Assembly (NCBI RefSeq): GCF_038066715.1
Contig: NZ_JBBUKT010000004.1
Span: 372,001 to 436,000, forward strand
Direction: 5' to 3'
Length of the DNA stretch: 64,000 nucleotides
Origin: Luteolibacter sp. Y139
GTDB lineage: Bacteria > Verrucomicrobiota > Verrucomicrobiia > Verrucomicrobiales > Akkermansiaceae
Shown here: in pieces, positions 8,178-18,106 of the stretch
Numbering within the stretch: the first letter of the stretch is position 1
Layout: every line of letters begins with the position of its first letter
Program-made: the position numbers and the translations under genes
The notes under the pieces: generated by a model
What the model saw: the letters and a program-made list of their open reading frames with translations, nothing else
Told to the model about the DNA's origin: nothing
The model's database searches: none

Positions 8178-8723
8178 TCAGGAAGGGGTGGGGGCCATCT
8201 TGCGCTGCACGCAGTCGCGAAGGAAAGTCCGTGCGCGGGAAAGAGTGACGTTTACCGACTGCACGGTGCAGCCCATGAGGTCCGCGATCTGCGGAGGAAG
8301 GTGGTCGTTCTGATAGCGGTAGTCGATGGAGCGGCGGGCCTGGGGGGCGAGCTGATCGAGGCAACCGCGGAGCAGGGCGAGGCGGTCATCGGCATCCCCG
8401 CGGAGTTCGCGTGGCTCGGCGCCGAGGGCCTGCAAGACTTCTTCCGAGAGACTCTCGAAGCGGCGCGCGCGGATGGCTTCCAGTGCCTTGAAGCGGGCGA
8501 TGGTTTTTACCCAGGCCGGGAAGCTGGTGCCGATTTCGAAACTGGAGGCCTTGCGGGTGACGGTGAGGAAAGTCTCCTGCATGACGTCATCTGCGGCCGA
8601 GAAATCCGGGATCATGGCGAGGATGTAGCCGCGCACCGCAGGCTGATACTGCAGGAAAAGGCCCTGCACCTTGGCGGTGTGGGCTTCCTCGGGAGTGAGT
8701 GGGTCCTCGTGCATTGCGGGCAT
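8178..8723 (-). CDS. ECF RNA polymerase sigma factor, Rhodopirellula/Verrucomicrobium type
   Basis: A 181-residue sigma-70 family factor with regions 2 and 4 only. Region 2 reads YQPAVRGYILAMIPDFSAADDVMQETFLTV, which I quote only to show the DVMQETFL core for polymerase binding. Region 4 contains YRYQNDHLPPQIADLMGC followed by the recognition helix VQSVNVTLSRARTFLRDCV. The pattern matches the planctomycete/verrucomicrobial ECF group usually paired with FecR-like partners. The FecR-LamG gene starts four bases downstream. The gene is divergent, across 233 bases, from the first secreted FAD oxidoreductase, which could be a regulatory target; no promoter motif could be assigned with confidence. 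Confidence 0.92.
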   Translation of the reverse strand: MPAMHEDPLTPEEAHTAKVQGLFLQYQPAVRGYILAMIPDFSAADDVMQETFLTVTRKASSFEIGTSFPAWVKTIARFKALEAIRARRFESLSEEVLQALGAEPRELRGDADDRLALLRGCLDQLAPQARRSIDYRYQNDHLPPQIADLMGCTVQSVNVTLSRARTFLRDCVQRKMAPTPS

Positions 8724-8956
8724 CGGTTCCTGTCAGGGGTAGAATGATCCGGGGCGGAGAAAACTTAGCAAGAGGGAGAATTTTCAAATCCGCTGCTAAG
8801 TCCGGGCGGGGAGCGGGCATTCATCCGTGATCGTTCGCCGGCAGAACCCACCGGGGGCGAGGCAAAAACCCACAATCATCCCGCGTGATGCGCGGCTCCT
8901 GCCATTCCCAACCCGAAGCCACTGGAGGCGCGTCCCGCCCTCCTCCCAGATTTCTC

Positions 8957-11728
8957 ATGCAGCTTGTTTCACCCATCCGTTCCGCCATTTTCCTGGTTCT
9001 TTCGCTTTGTGCCGCATCGGTATCTGCGCATCCCGAGGACTTCGATGTGGTGGTGTATGGCGGCACGTCCGGCGGCATCACCGCTGCGGTGGCGGCGGCG
9101 AAGATGGGGAAGAAAGTCGCGCTGGTGTCTCCCACCGTCCAGCTCGGTGGGCTCACCACCAGCGGCCTGGGATGGACGGATCTGGGAAGAAACCAGGGAA
9201 CAAAAATCGTCGGCGGGCTCAGCAAGGATTTCTACCACCGCGTCTATCTTCACTACGCCGCGCAGCCGAACTGGAACACGGTCAAGTCGATGGCCGGGCA
9301 GCATACCTCCGGCTTCGACCAGACCAACCAGCTTGGGTATATCTTCGAGCCCAAGGTCGCCACGAAGATCTATGATGAGATGCTTGGCGAGACGACGGTG
9401 GAGGTTTTCACCGGCCTGCTCGATCTCGACGATGGCGTGGCTATGACCGGCCAGCGGATCACCTCCATCAAGCTTGAGGATGGTCGCGTCTTCGTGGCGA
9501 AGATGTTCATCGATGCGAGCTATGAGGGCGATGTGATGGCGGGAGCGGGTGTCAGCTTTACCGTCGGCCGCGAGGCGAGTTCGGTCTACGGGGAATCGAT
9601 CAACGGAGTGCAGAACCCGGTGACCAACGAGGTCGTGGCAGGTGTCGATCCGTACAAGGTGAAGGGAAATCCGGCGAGCGGCTTGCTGCCCGGTATCAAC
9701 GCCAGTGTAGCCCCGAACGGCACCGGCGATGGAGCGCTCCAGGCATTCTGCTACCGGCTGTGCCTTACCAACAATGCGGCGAATCGCGTGATGGTGGCGA
9801 AGCCTGCGGGCTACAAGGATGAGGATTTCGAATTGGTGCTGCGTGCGGTCGAGGCGGGGCAGACGCAGTTCCTGAAGATGGACGCGATGCCGAATGCGAA
9901 GACCGATTCCAACAACAAGGGCGGCGTTTCCCTCGACTACATCGGCAGGAATTGGGGGCTGGGATGGGATTGGTCCACGCTCAATCACCAGCAGAGAGCA
10001 GCACTGGCCGCGGAGCACGCCTATTGGCATCTCGGCCTGCTTTGGACGATCCAGAATCACCCGCGTGTACTGGCGAAAGTGGGCGCAAGCGGTCTCTATT
10101 CCGGCTGGGGACTGCCGCTGGACGAGTTCACGGATACCGGCCATTTCCCGCCGCAGCTCTATGTGCGCGAGGCGCGTCGAATGGTCTCGGACTACGTGAT
10201 GACCACGAAGAACTGCGCGGGTACGATCGTCGCGCCGGATTCCGTGGGCATGGGCGCCTATACCATGGACTCCCACCATATCCAGCGCTTCAACGACAAC
10301 GGCTCGGTGAAGAACGAGGGTGGTGTAGGCGAGGAGGTTCCCGCGCCCTATCCGATTTCCTATCGCTCGCTGATCCCGAAGGTGGGCCAGTGCGAAAACC
10401 TGCTGGTTCCCTGGTGTCTCTCTGCTTCGCATGCGGCCTTCGCCTCGGCCCGGATGGAGCCCGTCTTCATGGCGATGGGAGAGTCCTCGGCCGTGGCCGC
10501 CGCACTGGCGATCAATGATGGCACCAGCGTCCAACAGGTTCCCTACGCGAAGCTGGCGTCGGTGCTGAGGGTGAAAGGCCAGGTGCTCACCCAGTCCGCG
10601 GCCTCCGGCATTGTCGTCGATTCCGAGGATGCCACCGGCGTCACCATCACCGGAGCATGGACCGCGTCAACCGGAACCGCCGGCTTCAACGGAGCCAGCT
10701 ACCTTCACGATGGCAATGAGGGGCAGGGACAGAAATCCGTCCGTTTCACTCCCGTGATCCCTACCACCGGGAACTATCGTGTCTCGCTCCGTTGGAGCGC
10801 CCATGCCAACCGGGCCACCAATGTTCCGATCACCATCACCCGTGCCGGCGGCACCAGCAGCGCGACGGTGAACCAGCAGCAGAACGGCGGCACGTGGTTC
10901 GATCTCGGCGTCTTCAACTTCACCGCGGGAACCACCGGCAACCTGCTTCTAACAAACACGGGCACCAATGGATACGTCGTCGCCGACGCCGCGATGTGGA
11001 CGCCGGTCGGCGCGCTGACCACAGTCCAGATCTTCTCTCCCGTCCCCGGCACCACCCGCGGCGATAGCGTGCCGGGGTCCGTCGTATTCAGCCGTGATGG
11101 CGACATTGCTTCCGCGCTGCAGGTTTTCTATCAGATGTCGGGAAGTGCTGGCGCTTCCGGCTTTTCGCCGCAGCCCACTGGAGCCGTCGTCATACCGGCG
11201 GGCAGGCGTGAATTCGAACTGCCGCTCGCCGCTGTTTCCTCCGCCATTCCGCAAGGCGAGAAGACTCTCGTCCTCCAGTTGTCCCCCAGCGCCGCCTATT
11301 CGCTGGCTGGAACCACTTCCGTCACGATCACCGTGCGCGACACGGCCTTCGACTCCTGGCGCTTCGACCACTTCAATCCAACGCAGCTCGGCAACCCGGC
11401 CATCTCCGGCCCGTTCGCAGATCCGGATGGCAGCGGCGTGGTCAATCTCCTCCGGTTTTTCAGCGGCACCGGGAAGATGCCCCGCACTTCCCTGCTGGCG
11501 CAGGGAGATCTCCTCTACTTCCAGTTCGACCGCGCCCGCGCCGCAGCCGGTCTCGAGTATGTCGTCGAGGAATCCAGTGACATGTCCCACTGGAGCGAGT
11601 CGCCGCGGTTGCCCCTGCACGCCCCGGTTGAGGATCACGGCCAGATCCAGCAGATCCGGATTCCCGTCCGCTCCTCCACTCCGCTGGCCGATGGAACGAG
11701 ATTTTTCCGACTCAACGTCACTCCCTAA
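8957..11728 (+). CDS. Secreted FAD-dependent oxidoreductase with C-terminal accessory domains
   Basis: The frame is open further upstream, but the ATG at 8957 gives a clean signal peptide (MQLVSPIRSAIFLVLSLCAA, cleavage near SVSA-HP) and a 923-residue protein. The N-terminal two thirds is an FAD-dependent oxidoreductase of the PF12831 type: dinucleotide-binding VVVYGGTSGGITAA (residues 31-44), GGLTTSGLGWTDLG, FIDASYEGDVMAGAGV, and a C-terminal MDSHHIQR/RSLIPK region. Then follows a beta domain like the golvesin/xanthan-lyase CBM module (about 560-690), a Calx-beta-like stretch, and a terminal module with FADPDGSGVVNLLRF ending FFRLNVTP. That last module recurs in other secreted proteins here. 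The substrate is unknown; an extracellular carbohydrate is plausible. Confidence 0.85.
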   Translation: MQLVSPIRSAIFLVLSLCAASVSAHPEDFDVVVYGGTSGGITAAVAAAKMGKKVALVSPTVQLGGLTTSGLGWTDLGRNQGTKIVGGLSKDFYHRVYLHYAAQPNWNTVKSMAGQHTSGFDQTNQLGYIFEPKVATKIYDEMLGETTVEVFTGLLDLDDGVAMTGQRITSIKLEDGRVFVAKMFIDASYEGDVMAGAGVSFTVGREASSVYGESINGVQNPVTNEVVAGVDPYKVKGNPASGLLPGINASVAPNGTGDGALQAFCYRLCLTNNAANRVMVAKPAGYKDEDFELVLRAVEAGQTQFLKMDAMPNAKTDSNNKGGVSLDYIGRNWGLGWDWSTLNHQQRAALAAEHAYWHLGLLWTIQNHPRVLAKVGASGLYSGWGLPLDEFTDTGHFPPQLYVREARRMVSDYVMTTKNCAGTIVAPDSVGMGAYTMDSHHIQRFNDNGSVKNEGGVGEEVPAPYPISYRSLIPKVGQCENLLVPWCLSASHAAFASARMEPVFMAMGESSAVAAALAINDGTSVQQVPYAKLASVLRVKGQVLTQSAASGIVVDSEDATGVTITGAWTASTGTAGFNGASYLHDGNEGQGQKSVRFTPVIPTTGNYRVSLRWSAHANRATNVPITITRAGGTSSATVNQQQNGGTWFDLGVFNFTAGTTGNLLLTNTGTNGYVVADAAMWTPVGALTTVQIFSPVPGTTRGDSVPGSVVFSRDGDIASALQVFYQMSGSAGASGFSPQPTGAVVIPAGRREFELPLAAVSSAIPQGEKTLVLQLSPSAAYSLAGTTSVTITVRDTAFDSWRFDHFNPTQLGNPAISGPFADPDGSGVVNLLRFFSGTGKMPRTSLLAQGDLLYFQFDRARAAAGLEYVVEESSDMSHWSESPRLPLHAPVEDHGQIQQIRIPVRSSTPLADGTRFFRLNVTP

Positions 11729-11761
11729 CCGTTTCCCGATTCACTCCCCAACCCAAGACCC

Positions 11762-14700
11762 ATGAGACCCAAAACAACTCCACTTCTTGCCTTGTTTGTT
11801 CTAACTGCCAGTGCCCATGGCGCCGCCCAGATCTGGGATGTGACGCAAGGCGATGGTTCCACCGTTACCGGCGGCAGCGGCACTTGGCTGAACGGCGGTC
11901 CCAACTGGAACAACGGCACCACGGACTCGACCTGGGCGACGGGAGACACCGCCACCTTCCAAGCGGCGAACGATCTTGGAACTTACGCCGTCACGGTGGG
12001 GGACCCGATCACGACGGGCCAGTCCGTGACCTCGCTCACCTTCAACAACTCCGGCTACACCCTGCGGGCCGCTGCGGCCCAGACCATCTCGCTGGGTACC
12101 GGCACCACCGACTGCTCCATCCGGGTCGCTCCCGGGAAGACCGCCACCATCGGTGACAATCTAACCGTCAAGAAGGGCGGCACTCCGGGGCTCCTCGGCT
12201 TGTTCGGTGGTGGAACGCTCAACGTCGGTTCAGGCACCGCCAACGGCGGAGCCGTGCTGCAGAACCCGGGCACCGGTATCAGCTTCGAAATGCGGAACGG
12301 CACCACGCTGGACGTCAAAACCGGTGGAACTCTGCTGTGCGCGCGGAGTGGCGTCGTCGGCTCCACCGTGGTGGATACCAACACGCACCGGCTGAAAATT
12401 TCCGGTGGCACGGTCACGATGGCCAATGGCGGCGTGGCTGCATGCACCCTGGTGCTCGGCAATAACACCAGCGGCCAGACCTCCACCTCCGTTCTCGATA
12501 TGACGGCCGGAGAACTCAACAACCAGACCGTTGACGGCAGCCTGCGCTTCGGTCCGGTCACCGCGGGGAATAGCACCGTTTGCAATGCCACCGCGAACTT
12601 GGACGGAGGCACCATGACCGTCGCCCGCATCTTCCAAGGTGCGCAGACCGGCACCGGTGTGACCAACTCCACGTTCAATTTCAACGGTGGCACAGTGAAA
12701 GTGCTACCCGGCACCACGACGGCGGCCACCTTCATGTCGGGCTTGGATTTTGCCTATGTGAAATCCGGCGGGGCCATCATCAATACCGACGGAGTCACCG
12801 GCAACAATGGCAACGTGGTCATTGCCCAGCCCCTGCTGGATGGCGGTGGCGGCGGCGGACTCACCAAGGAAGGAACCGGCACGCTCACACTCACCGGCGC
12901 TAGCACCTATACCGGCGCGACCACGATCAATGGTGGAAAGCTCGCCATCGTCGCTCCGAACTCCATCAGCGCGACGACGGTCAACAATAACGCGCGCCTC
13001 AAGATCAACTCATCCGGGGCCACTCCGGCAAACGTCCCCGCCGTTTCGCTCAATGCGGGAAGTGGCCTTGAGTTCGACTTTGGATCCTACAACGCGGCCA
13101 ACCAGCCCGCGCTCGCTGTTGGCACCCTCAATGCGAACGCGAACTATACCATCGACCTCACCGGTATCAATATCCCGGGTGGATCGACGACCATCACCCT
13201 TCTCAACTACACCACGAAGAACGGCACCGGAACCCCTGTCGCTGGCAATCTTCCGCTGGGACTCACGCTGACGGGACCGCCGGTCGATACCGGAACCTCC
13301 ATCCAAATCACCGTGGCCACCGGTTCGGCCGTGGCATTCACCTACTCGAAAGGTGACGGCACCTGGGACACCTCCTCGCTCAATTGGAACGCCAACGCTG
13401 CCGCCTATGCCGAGCCAGCCGTGGTGACATTCCCCAATATTACGGATGCGGTCGATGGCATCAATACCGTCACCCTCGACTCCAATCGCTCGCCATTCTC
13501 GATCGATATCACCAACACCGGTGACTACGACACCACCGCCTATACCTTCACTGGTGCCGGCGGGATCACCGGTACCACCGGCATCACCAAAACCGGCTCG
13601 GGACTCGCGAGATTCGCCACCCCCAACAGTTCGTATTCCGGCAACGTCACCATCAACGCCGGAGCGGTGATCAAGGAAGCTGCGGACAATACCACCGGCA
13701 ATATCACGGTCGCGACCGACGCCACCTTTGCCCTTGCCGGCAACATCACCGACGGCAGTGGCCAGACCATCACCATCGCCGGACCCGGACAGGTCAACCA
13801 GAACTACTTCTACACCGGTGCCGCCAACCAGCGTGGCGCGTTCCAAGCGCAGGGGGGCAACGTCACCTGGGCTGGCAATATCGCCCTGTCCGGAACCACC
13901 GGCACCGGCGGAACCACCCGGATCGGCGTGCAGAACGGCTCCACCCTCACTCTAACCGGAACGATCTCCGAGGCGCTCGCAGGAATAAGTCCTTATTTCC
14001 GCGCCGGAGACAGCGCCTTGGACACCATCACCATCGCGGGCACCTGCTTGTGGACCGGACCCACCCGTCTCTACTCGAACGGTGGAGCCATCATGATTTC
14101 CGGCAATGACAGGTTCCCGACCTCCGTCGATCTGATCGTCGGGAATACCGCCGGAGCCACCGGCTCGCCGACCTTCGATCTCGCGGGATTCAACCAAACC
14201 GTGGCGGCACTCGGAGGAGCCGCCAATGCCAACGGACTCAACCCGCCCATCGTTAAAAATTCCGGGCTCACTCTTTCGACCCTGACGCTCAACCCGACGA
14301 CGGCCGGCAGCTTTCCCGGCGTCATTCAGGACAATGTCAAACTCGTTGTCGGAGGGACCGCTACCCAGACCCTCACCGGTGACAATACCTACACTGCCGA
14401 TACCACCATCAATGCGGGGGGGCATCTCACCATCGGCACGACCGGTGAACTGCTGTGCTATCCGACGACCAACGGTCTCACCAATTCGGTGGGCGGCAGC
14501 GGAACCCTTCAATATGACGGCACGCTCCGGATCGACATCTTCGGTGCCAACGCGACCCCCGGCAATTCATGGACGCTGGTGAATACCGCCGGTCTGACGG
14601 TGACCTACGGAAGCACCTTCGCGGTGACTAGCTATGCCGGAGACTTTGCCGAGACGGAGGTGAACTCCGGAATCTGGAGATTGGTGGATGGCGGGATCGC

Positions 14701-15217
14701 ATGGACGTTCACCGAATCGACCGGAAAGCTCTCGGTTGCCACCTATGTTGCAGCTCCGTTCGACAATTGGATCGGCAACTATTTCCCAGGCGAAACCGAT
14801 CCTGCCATCGTCGGCAAGGACGCGGATCCCGATCACGATGGGATCAGCAACTTCGCCGAGTTCGCGATGAACGGTGCGCCTGACAACATCGCGGATAGCG
14901 GCTATCATGTGATGGCTCTCCAGGACACCAATGCGAACGCGCAAAAGGAGCTGACGATCACGCTCGCGGTTCGCAAGGCCGGCGGTTCACCCGTCTTCAC
15001 GGGCTCGCCGCTGTCAGCCATCTCGGATGGCGTAAAATACACGATCGAAGGCTCGCTCGATCTGGTGTTCCCCACCAGTGCAGTCAGCGAAGCTTCGCCT
15101 GCCACCGGTCCCGGTGGACTCCCCGCGGAATATGAATATCGGCGCTTCCGGCTCAATGCCTCCGAAGGTCTCCCCGCCAAGGGATTCCTGCGGGTGAAGA
15201 CCGAACCCAATCCGTGA
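11762..15217 (+). CDS. Secreted autotransporter-associated beta-strand repeat protein (1151 aa)
   Basis: A large Gly/Thr/Asn-rich protein with a signal peptide (about 20 residues, MRPKTTPLLALFVLTASAHG). It carries several autotransporter-associated beta-strand repeats (PF12951 type), for example GTGTLTLTGASTYTGATTIN near residue 375, KTGSGLARFATPNSSYSGN near 615 and TQTLTGDNTYTADTTINAGG near 870. There is no recognisable outer-membrane beta-barrel, so it is not a classical autotransporter. The C-terminus holds the module WIGNYFPGETDP ... DADPDHDGISNFAEFAMNG, also seen in neighbouring secreted proteins. It starts 33 bases after the first FAD oxidoreductase, so the two are probably co-expressed. 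A surface-exposed beta-helical structure is likely; function is unknown. Confidence 0.85.
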   Translation: MRPKTTPLLALFVLTASAHGAAQIWDVTQGDGSTVTGGSGTWLNGGPNWNNGTTDSTWATGDTATFQAANDLGTYAVTVGDPITTGQSVTSLTFNNSGYTLRAAAAQTISLGTGTTDCSIRVAPGKTATIGDNLTVKKGGTPGLLGLFGGGTLNVGSGTANGGAVLQNPGTGISFEMRNGTTLDVKTGGTLLCARSGVVGSTVVDTNTHRLKISGGTVTMANGGVAACTLVLGNNTSGQTSTSVLDMTAGELNNQTVDGSLRFGPVTAGNSTVCNATANLDGGTMTVARIFQGAQTGTGVTNSTFNFNGGTVKVLPGTTTAATFMSGLDFAYVKSGGAIINTDGVTGNNGNVVIAQPLLDGGGGGGLTKEGTGTLTLTGASTYTGATTINGGKLAIVAPNSISATTVNNNARLKINSSGATPANVPAVSLNAGSGLEFDFGSYNAANQPALAVGTLNANANYTIDLTGINIPGGSTTITLLNYTTKNGTGTPVAGNLPLGLTLTGPPVDTGTSIQITVATGSAVAFTYSKGDGTWDTSSLNWNANAAAYAEPAVVTFPNITDAVDGINTVTLDSNRSPFSIDITNTGDYDTTAYTFTGAGGITGTTGITKTGSGLARFATPNSSYSGNVTINAGAVIKEAADNTTGNITVATDATFALAGNITDGSGQTITIAGPGQVNQNYFYTGAANQRGAFQAQGGNVTWAGNIALSGTTGTGGTTRIGVQNGSTLTLTGTISEALAGISPYFRAGDSALDTITIAGTCLWTGPTRLYSNGGAIMISGNDRFPTSVDLIVGNTAGATGSPTFDLAGFNQTVAALGGAANANGLNPPIVKNSGLTLSTLTLNPTTAGSFPGVIQDNVKLVVGGTATQTLTGDNTYTADTTINAGGHLTIGTTGELLCYPTTNGLTNSVGGSGTLQYDGTLRIDIFGANATPGNSWTLVNTAGLTVTYGSTFAVTSYAGDFAETEVNSGIWRLVDGGIAWTFTESTGKLSVATYVAAPFDNWIGNYFPGETDPAIVGKDADPDHDGISNFAEFAMNGAPDNIADSGYHVMALQDTNANAQKELTITLAVRKAGGSPVFTGSPLSAISDGVKYTIEGSLDLVFPTSAVSEASPATGPGGLPAEYEYRRFRLNASEGLPAKGFLRVKTEPNP

Positions 15218-15378
15218 CTTCAATCCGCTGAGATGCCGGCGGTTTTCATGGCGAAGTTGCGGTTGAATCCGGTATGGGTTTCGCTGCACTCGGCCAAGGA
15301 AATCGCCGGTGTCTCCCTCGGGCGGATGACAATTTTGCAATGGAGCCGGGACTTTCTCCGACTTAACCTCAATACACC

Positions 15379-18105
15379 TTGAATCGATTTTTTCCCGTTT
15401 TTGCCGCGCTGGTGCTTCCCGTTTTTGCCGAGCCTGCTTCCTATGATGTGGTCGTATATGGAGGCACTTCGGGCGGGGTGATTGCGGCGGTGCAGGTGGC
15501 GAAGTCGGGGCGATCGGTGGTGCTGGTTTCGCCGACGGTGCATCTCGGCGGTCTCACGACGAGCGGGCTTGGGTGGACGGACCTTGGCAAGAGCTCGATT
15601 CTTGGGGGATTGAGCCGTGAGTTCTACCACCGGGTCTATCAGCGCTATCAGGATGCCGGTGCGTGGAATTGGCAGAGCCGCGCGAGCTTCGGGAATTCGG
15701 GGCAGGGCGGGCCGGCATTCAATGACACGACGCAGGTGGCCTCGGTGTTCGAACCGAAGGTGGCGGAGGCCGTCTTTGGCTCGATGATCGCGGAGGAGCA
15801 CGTGCCGGTGATCACGGGGCGGCTGAAGCTTGATGGCGGCGTGGTGATGAGTGGCGGCAAGATCAACCGGCTGAAGCTGGAGGACGGCCGCGAATTCGCA
15901 GGGAAGATGTTCATCGATGCGAGCTATGAGGGCGACCTGCTGCCGGGTGCGGGAGTGAGCTTCACCGTGGGCCGCGAGGCGAATGCGGCGAATGGAGAGA
16001 ACTACAATGGAATCCAGTCCGATCGGGCGACGAAGAACCAGCTGCGTGCCGGCATCGATCCGTATGTGACGCCGGGCAATGCGGCGAGCGGTCTGCTGCC
16101 GGGTGTGAATGCGGATGCGGGCGGCAGCGATGGGAGTGCGGACGACCGGCTTCAGGCGTATTGTTTCCGGATGGTGCTGACGGACGTGGCGGCGAACCGC
16201 GTGATGGTGGCCAAGCCGCCGGGATACAACGAGGCCGACTACGAACTGCTTTTCCGCTCGATCGATGCGGGGCAGACGGGAGGCTTCTTCAAGCTCGACC
16301 TGATGCCGAACCGCAAGACGGACTCTAACAACACCGGCGGCATCTCGACGGATTTCATCGGGAAGAACTACGGGCCGGGCTGGAATTGGGCGACGCTCAA
16401 TCACGACCAGCGGCAGGCGCTGGCGAAGGAGCATGAGAACTGGCAGCGCGGTCTGATCTGGGCGCTGCAGAATAGCCCGCGCGTGCCGGCTTCGATCCGC
16501 GACGCGTATGCCAAGTGGGGTTTGCCCGCGGATGAATTCACGGACAATGGGAACTGGCCGTGGCAGCTCTATGTGCGCGAGGCGCGGCGGATGGTATCCG
16601 ACTATGTGATGAGGCAGGCGCACTGCAGCGGGGCGTTGGTGGCCCCCGACTCGATCGGGCTTGCGGCTTACAACATGGATTCGCATCACGCGCAGCGCCA
16701 TGTGAAGAACGGGCAGGTGGTAAACGAAGGGGATGTGCAGATGCCGGTGGGGACTCCCTATCCGGTATCGTATCGCTCGATCGTGCCGAAGGCGGGCGAG
16801 TGCGCGAACCTGCTGGTGCCGTGGAGTCTTTCAGCCACTCACATGGCCTTCGGGTCGATCCGGATGGAGCCGGTGTTCATGATTCTCTCGCAGTCGGCGG
16901 CGATCGCGGCGGATCTGGCAATCGATGGGAACCTTCCGGTGCAGCAGGTTCCCTACTCGAAGCTCCGCCCGGCATTGCTGGCGGCCAGCCAGGCACTCGG
17001 GGAGGCGGCGATGCCCGCGCCGATGTCGGTGGTGGATAACAGCGATGTCGCGCTCGTCGCGGTGACCGGTGCCTGGACTTCCGGGACCTCGACTACGGGT
17101 TTCGTGGGGTCGGACTATGTGCACGACGGCAATGCGGACCAAGGGAGCAAACAGGTCGCTTATTCCGTGCCGGCCGGGACGACGGGGATGCAGCGCGTCT
17201 TCATGCGCTGGACCTCTCATGCGAACCGCGCGACGAACGTGCCGGTAGAGATCGTCCGTGCCGGAGGAAGTACGACGATCACCGTAAATCAGCGGAACGA
17301 CGGCGGGAAATGGAACCTGCTCGGCTCCTTCAACGGGGTGGAAAAGGTGATCGTGAAAAATGCGGGGGCGAATGGCTATGTTGTCGCCGATGCGGTGGGG
17401 TTTTCCCCTGCCTCGGAAAGCGATGACAGCGACTTGCGGAAGCTGGAGCCGGGTCAGACGGAACCAACGGCATTGGTCGCGGCGCTTGCGGCGGGGCAGC
17501 CGCGGAAGGTGGTGGTCTATGGGACCAGCCTGACGGCGAATGGCGCGTGGGTGAGCCAGATGAGCCAGTGGCTATCGGCGAAGTATCCAAACTTGCTGAC
17601 GATGATTAACAGCGGGATGAGCGGAAAGAACTCGGCGGAGGGCCTGGCGCAGCTCCAGACGAAGGTGCTGGCTCATCATCCGGACACGGTCTTCATCGAA
17701 TTTGCGATGAACGACGCGTTTCTCTACAGCGATGGGACGCCGCAGCTCAGCGTGGATCAGGCGCGAGCGAACCTGAATGCGATGATCGATGCGATCCTGG
17801 CGCAGAATCCGAAGTCCGAGATCATCCTGCAGACGATGAACACGGTGTGGAACTCACCGACCGGCAGCAATGCGTCCGCGACGCTGCGCCCGAATCTCGC
17901 CGCCTACTACGAGATGTATCGTAGCGTCGCCGCCACGCGCGGATTGATGCTGATCGATCATCAGCCGGCCTGGGCGGCGCTGCAGCAGGGCGACCTTGCC
18001 ACTTTCCAGTCGTGGGTCCCGGACGGGGTTCATCCGGTAGCGGCAGGATTGAGCAAGGTCGTCCTGCCGCTGCTGAAGTGGAAGCTGACGGGGGGGAGGA
18101 TGTAG
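15379..18105 (+). CDS. Secreted FAD-dependent oxidoreductase fused to an SGNH/GDSL hydrolase
   Basis: A 908-residue protein, paralogous over its first 640 residues to the FAD oxidoreductase at 8957. The first available start is TTG at 15379: an in-frame TAA sits 12 bases upstream and no ATG or GTG intervenes, and the TTG gives a signal peptide (MNRFFPVFAALVLPVFAEPA). The FAD motif is VVVYGGTSGGVIAA. A golvesin-like beta domain follows (about 545-690). In place of the DPDG module the C-terminus is an SGNH hydrolase: GTSLT with nucleophile Ser717, FIEFAMNDAF, and DGVHP with Asp882 and His885. SGNH enzymes of this type are often carbohydrate deacetylases, so one polypeptide may both oxidise and de-esterify a glycan. 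That is inference. Confidence 0.85.
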   Translation: MNRFFPVFAALVLPVFAEPASYDVVVYGGTSGGVIAAVQVAKSGRSVVLVSPTVHLGGLTTSGLGWTDLGKSSILGGLSREFYHRVYQRYQDAGAWNWQSRASFGNSGQGGPAFNDTTQVASVFEPKVAEAVFGSMIAEEHVPVITGRLKLDGGVVMSGGKINRLKLEDGREFAGKMFIDASYEGDLLPGAGVSFTVGREANAANGENYNGIQSDRATKNQLRAGIDPYVTPGNAASGLLPGVNADAGGSDGSADDRLQAYCFRMVLTDVAANRVMVAKPPGYNEADYELLFRSIDAGQTGGFFKLDLMPNRKTDSNNTGGISTDFIGKNYGPGWNWATLNHDQRQALAKEHENWQRGLIWALQNSPRVPASIRDAYAKWGLPADEFTDNGNWPWQLYVREARRMVSDYVMRQAHCSGALVAPDSIGLAAYNMDSHHAQRHVKNGQVVNEGDVQMPVGTPYPVSYRSIVPKAGECANLLVPWSLSATHMAFGSIRMEPVFMILSQSAAIAADLAIDGNLPVQQVPYSKLRPALLAASQALGEAAMPAPMSVVDNSDVALVAVTGAWTSGTSTTGFVGSDYVHDGNADQGSKQVAYSVPAGTTGMQRVFMRWTSHANRATNVPVEIVRAGGSTTITVNQRNDGGKWNLLGSFNGVEKVIVKNAGANGYVVADAVGFSPASESDDSDLRKLEPGQTEPTALVAALAAGQPRKVVVYGTSLTANGAWVSQMSQWLSAKYPNLLTMINSGMSGKNSAEGLAQLQTKVLAHHPDTVFIEFAMNDAFLYSDGTPQLSVDQARANLNAMIDAILAQNPKSEIILQTMNTVWNSPTGSNASATLRPNLAAYYEMYRSVAATRGLMLIDHQPAWAALQQGDLATFQSWVPDGVHPVAAGLSKVVLPLLKWKLTGGRM

Positions 18106-18106
18106 A

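Noticed and set aside
8969-10534. 521-codon minus-strand frame opposite the first FAD oxidoreductase
   Set aside because: Shadow frame without a domain; the plus-strand protein has a signal peptide and clear FAD motifs.
11762-15217. Classical type V autotransporter
   Set aside because: Repeats of the autotransporter-associated type are present, but no C-terminal outer-membrane beta-barrel is; the end is the DPDG module.
15220-16701. 493-codon minus-strand frame opposite the FAD-SGNH gene
   Set aside because: Arg/His-rich shadow with no recognisable domain.
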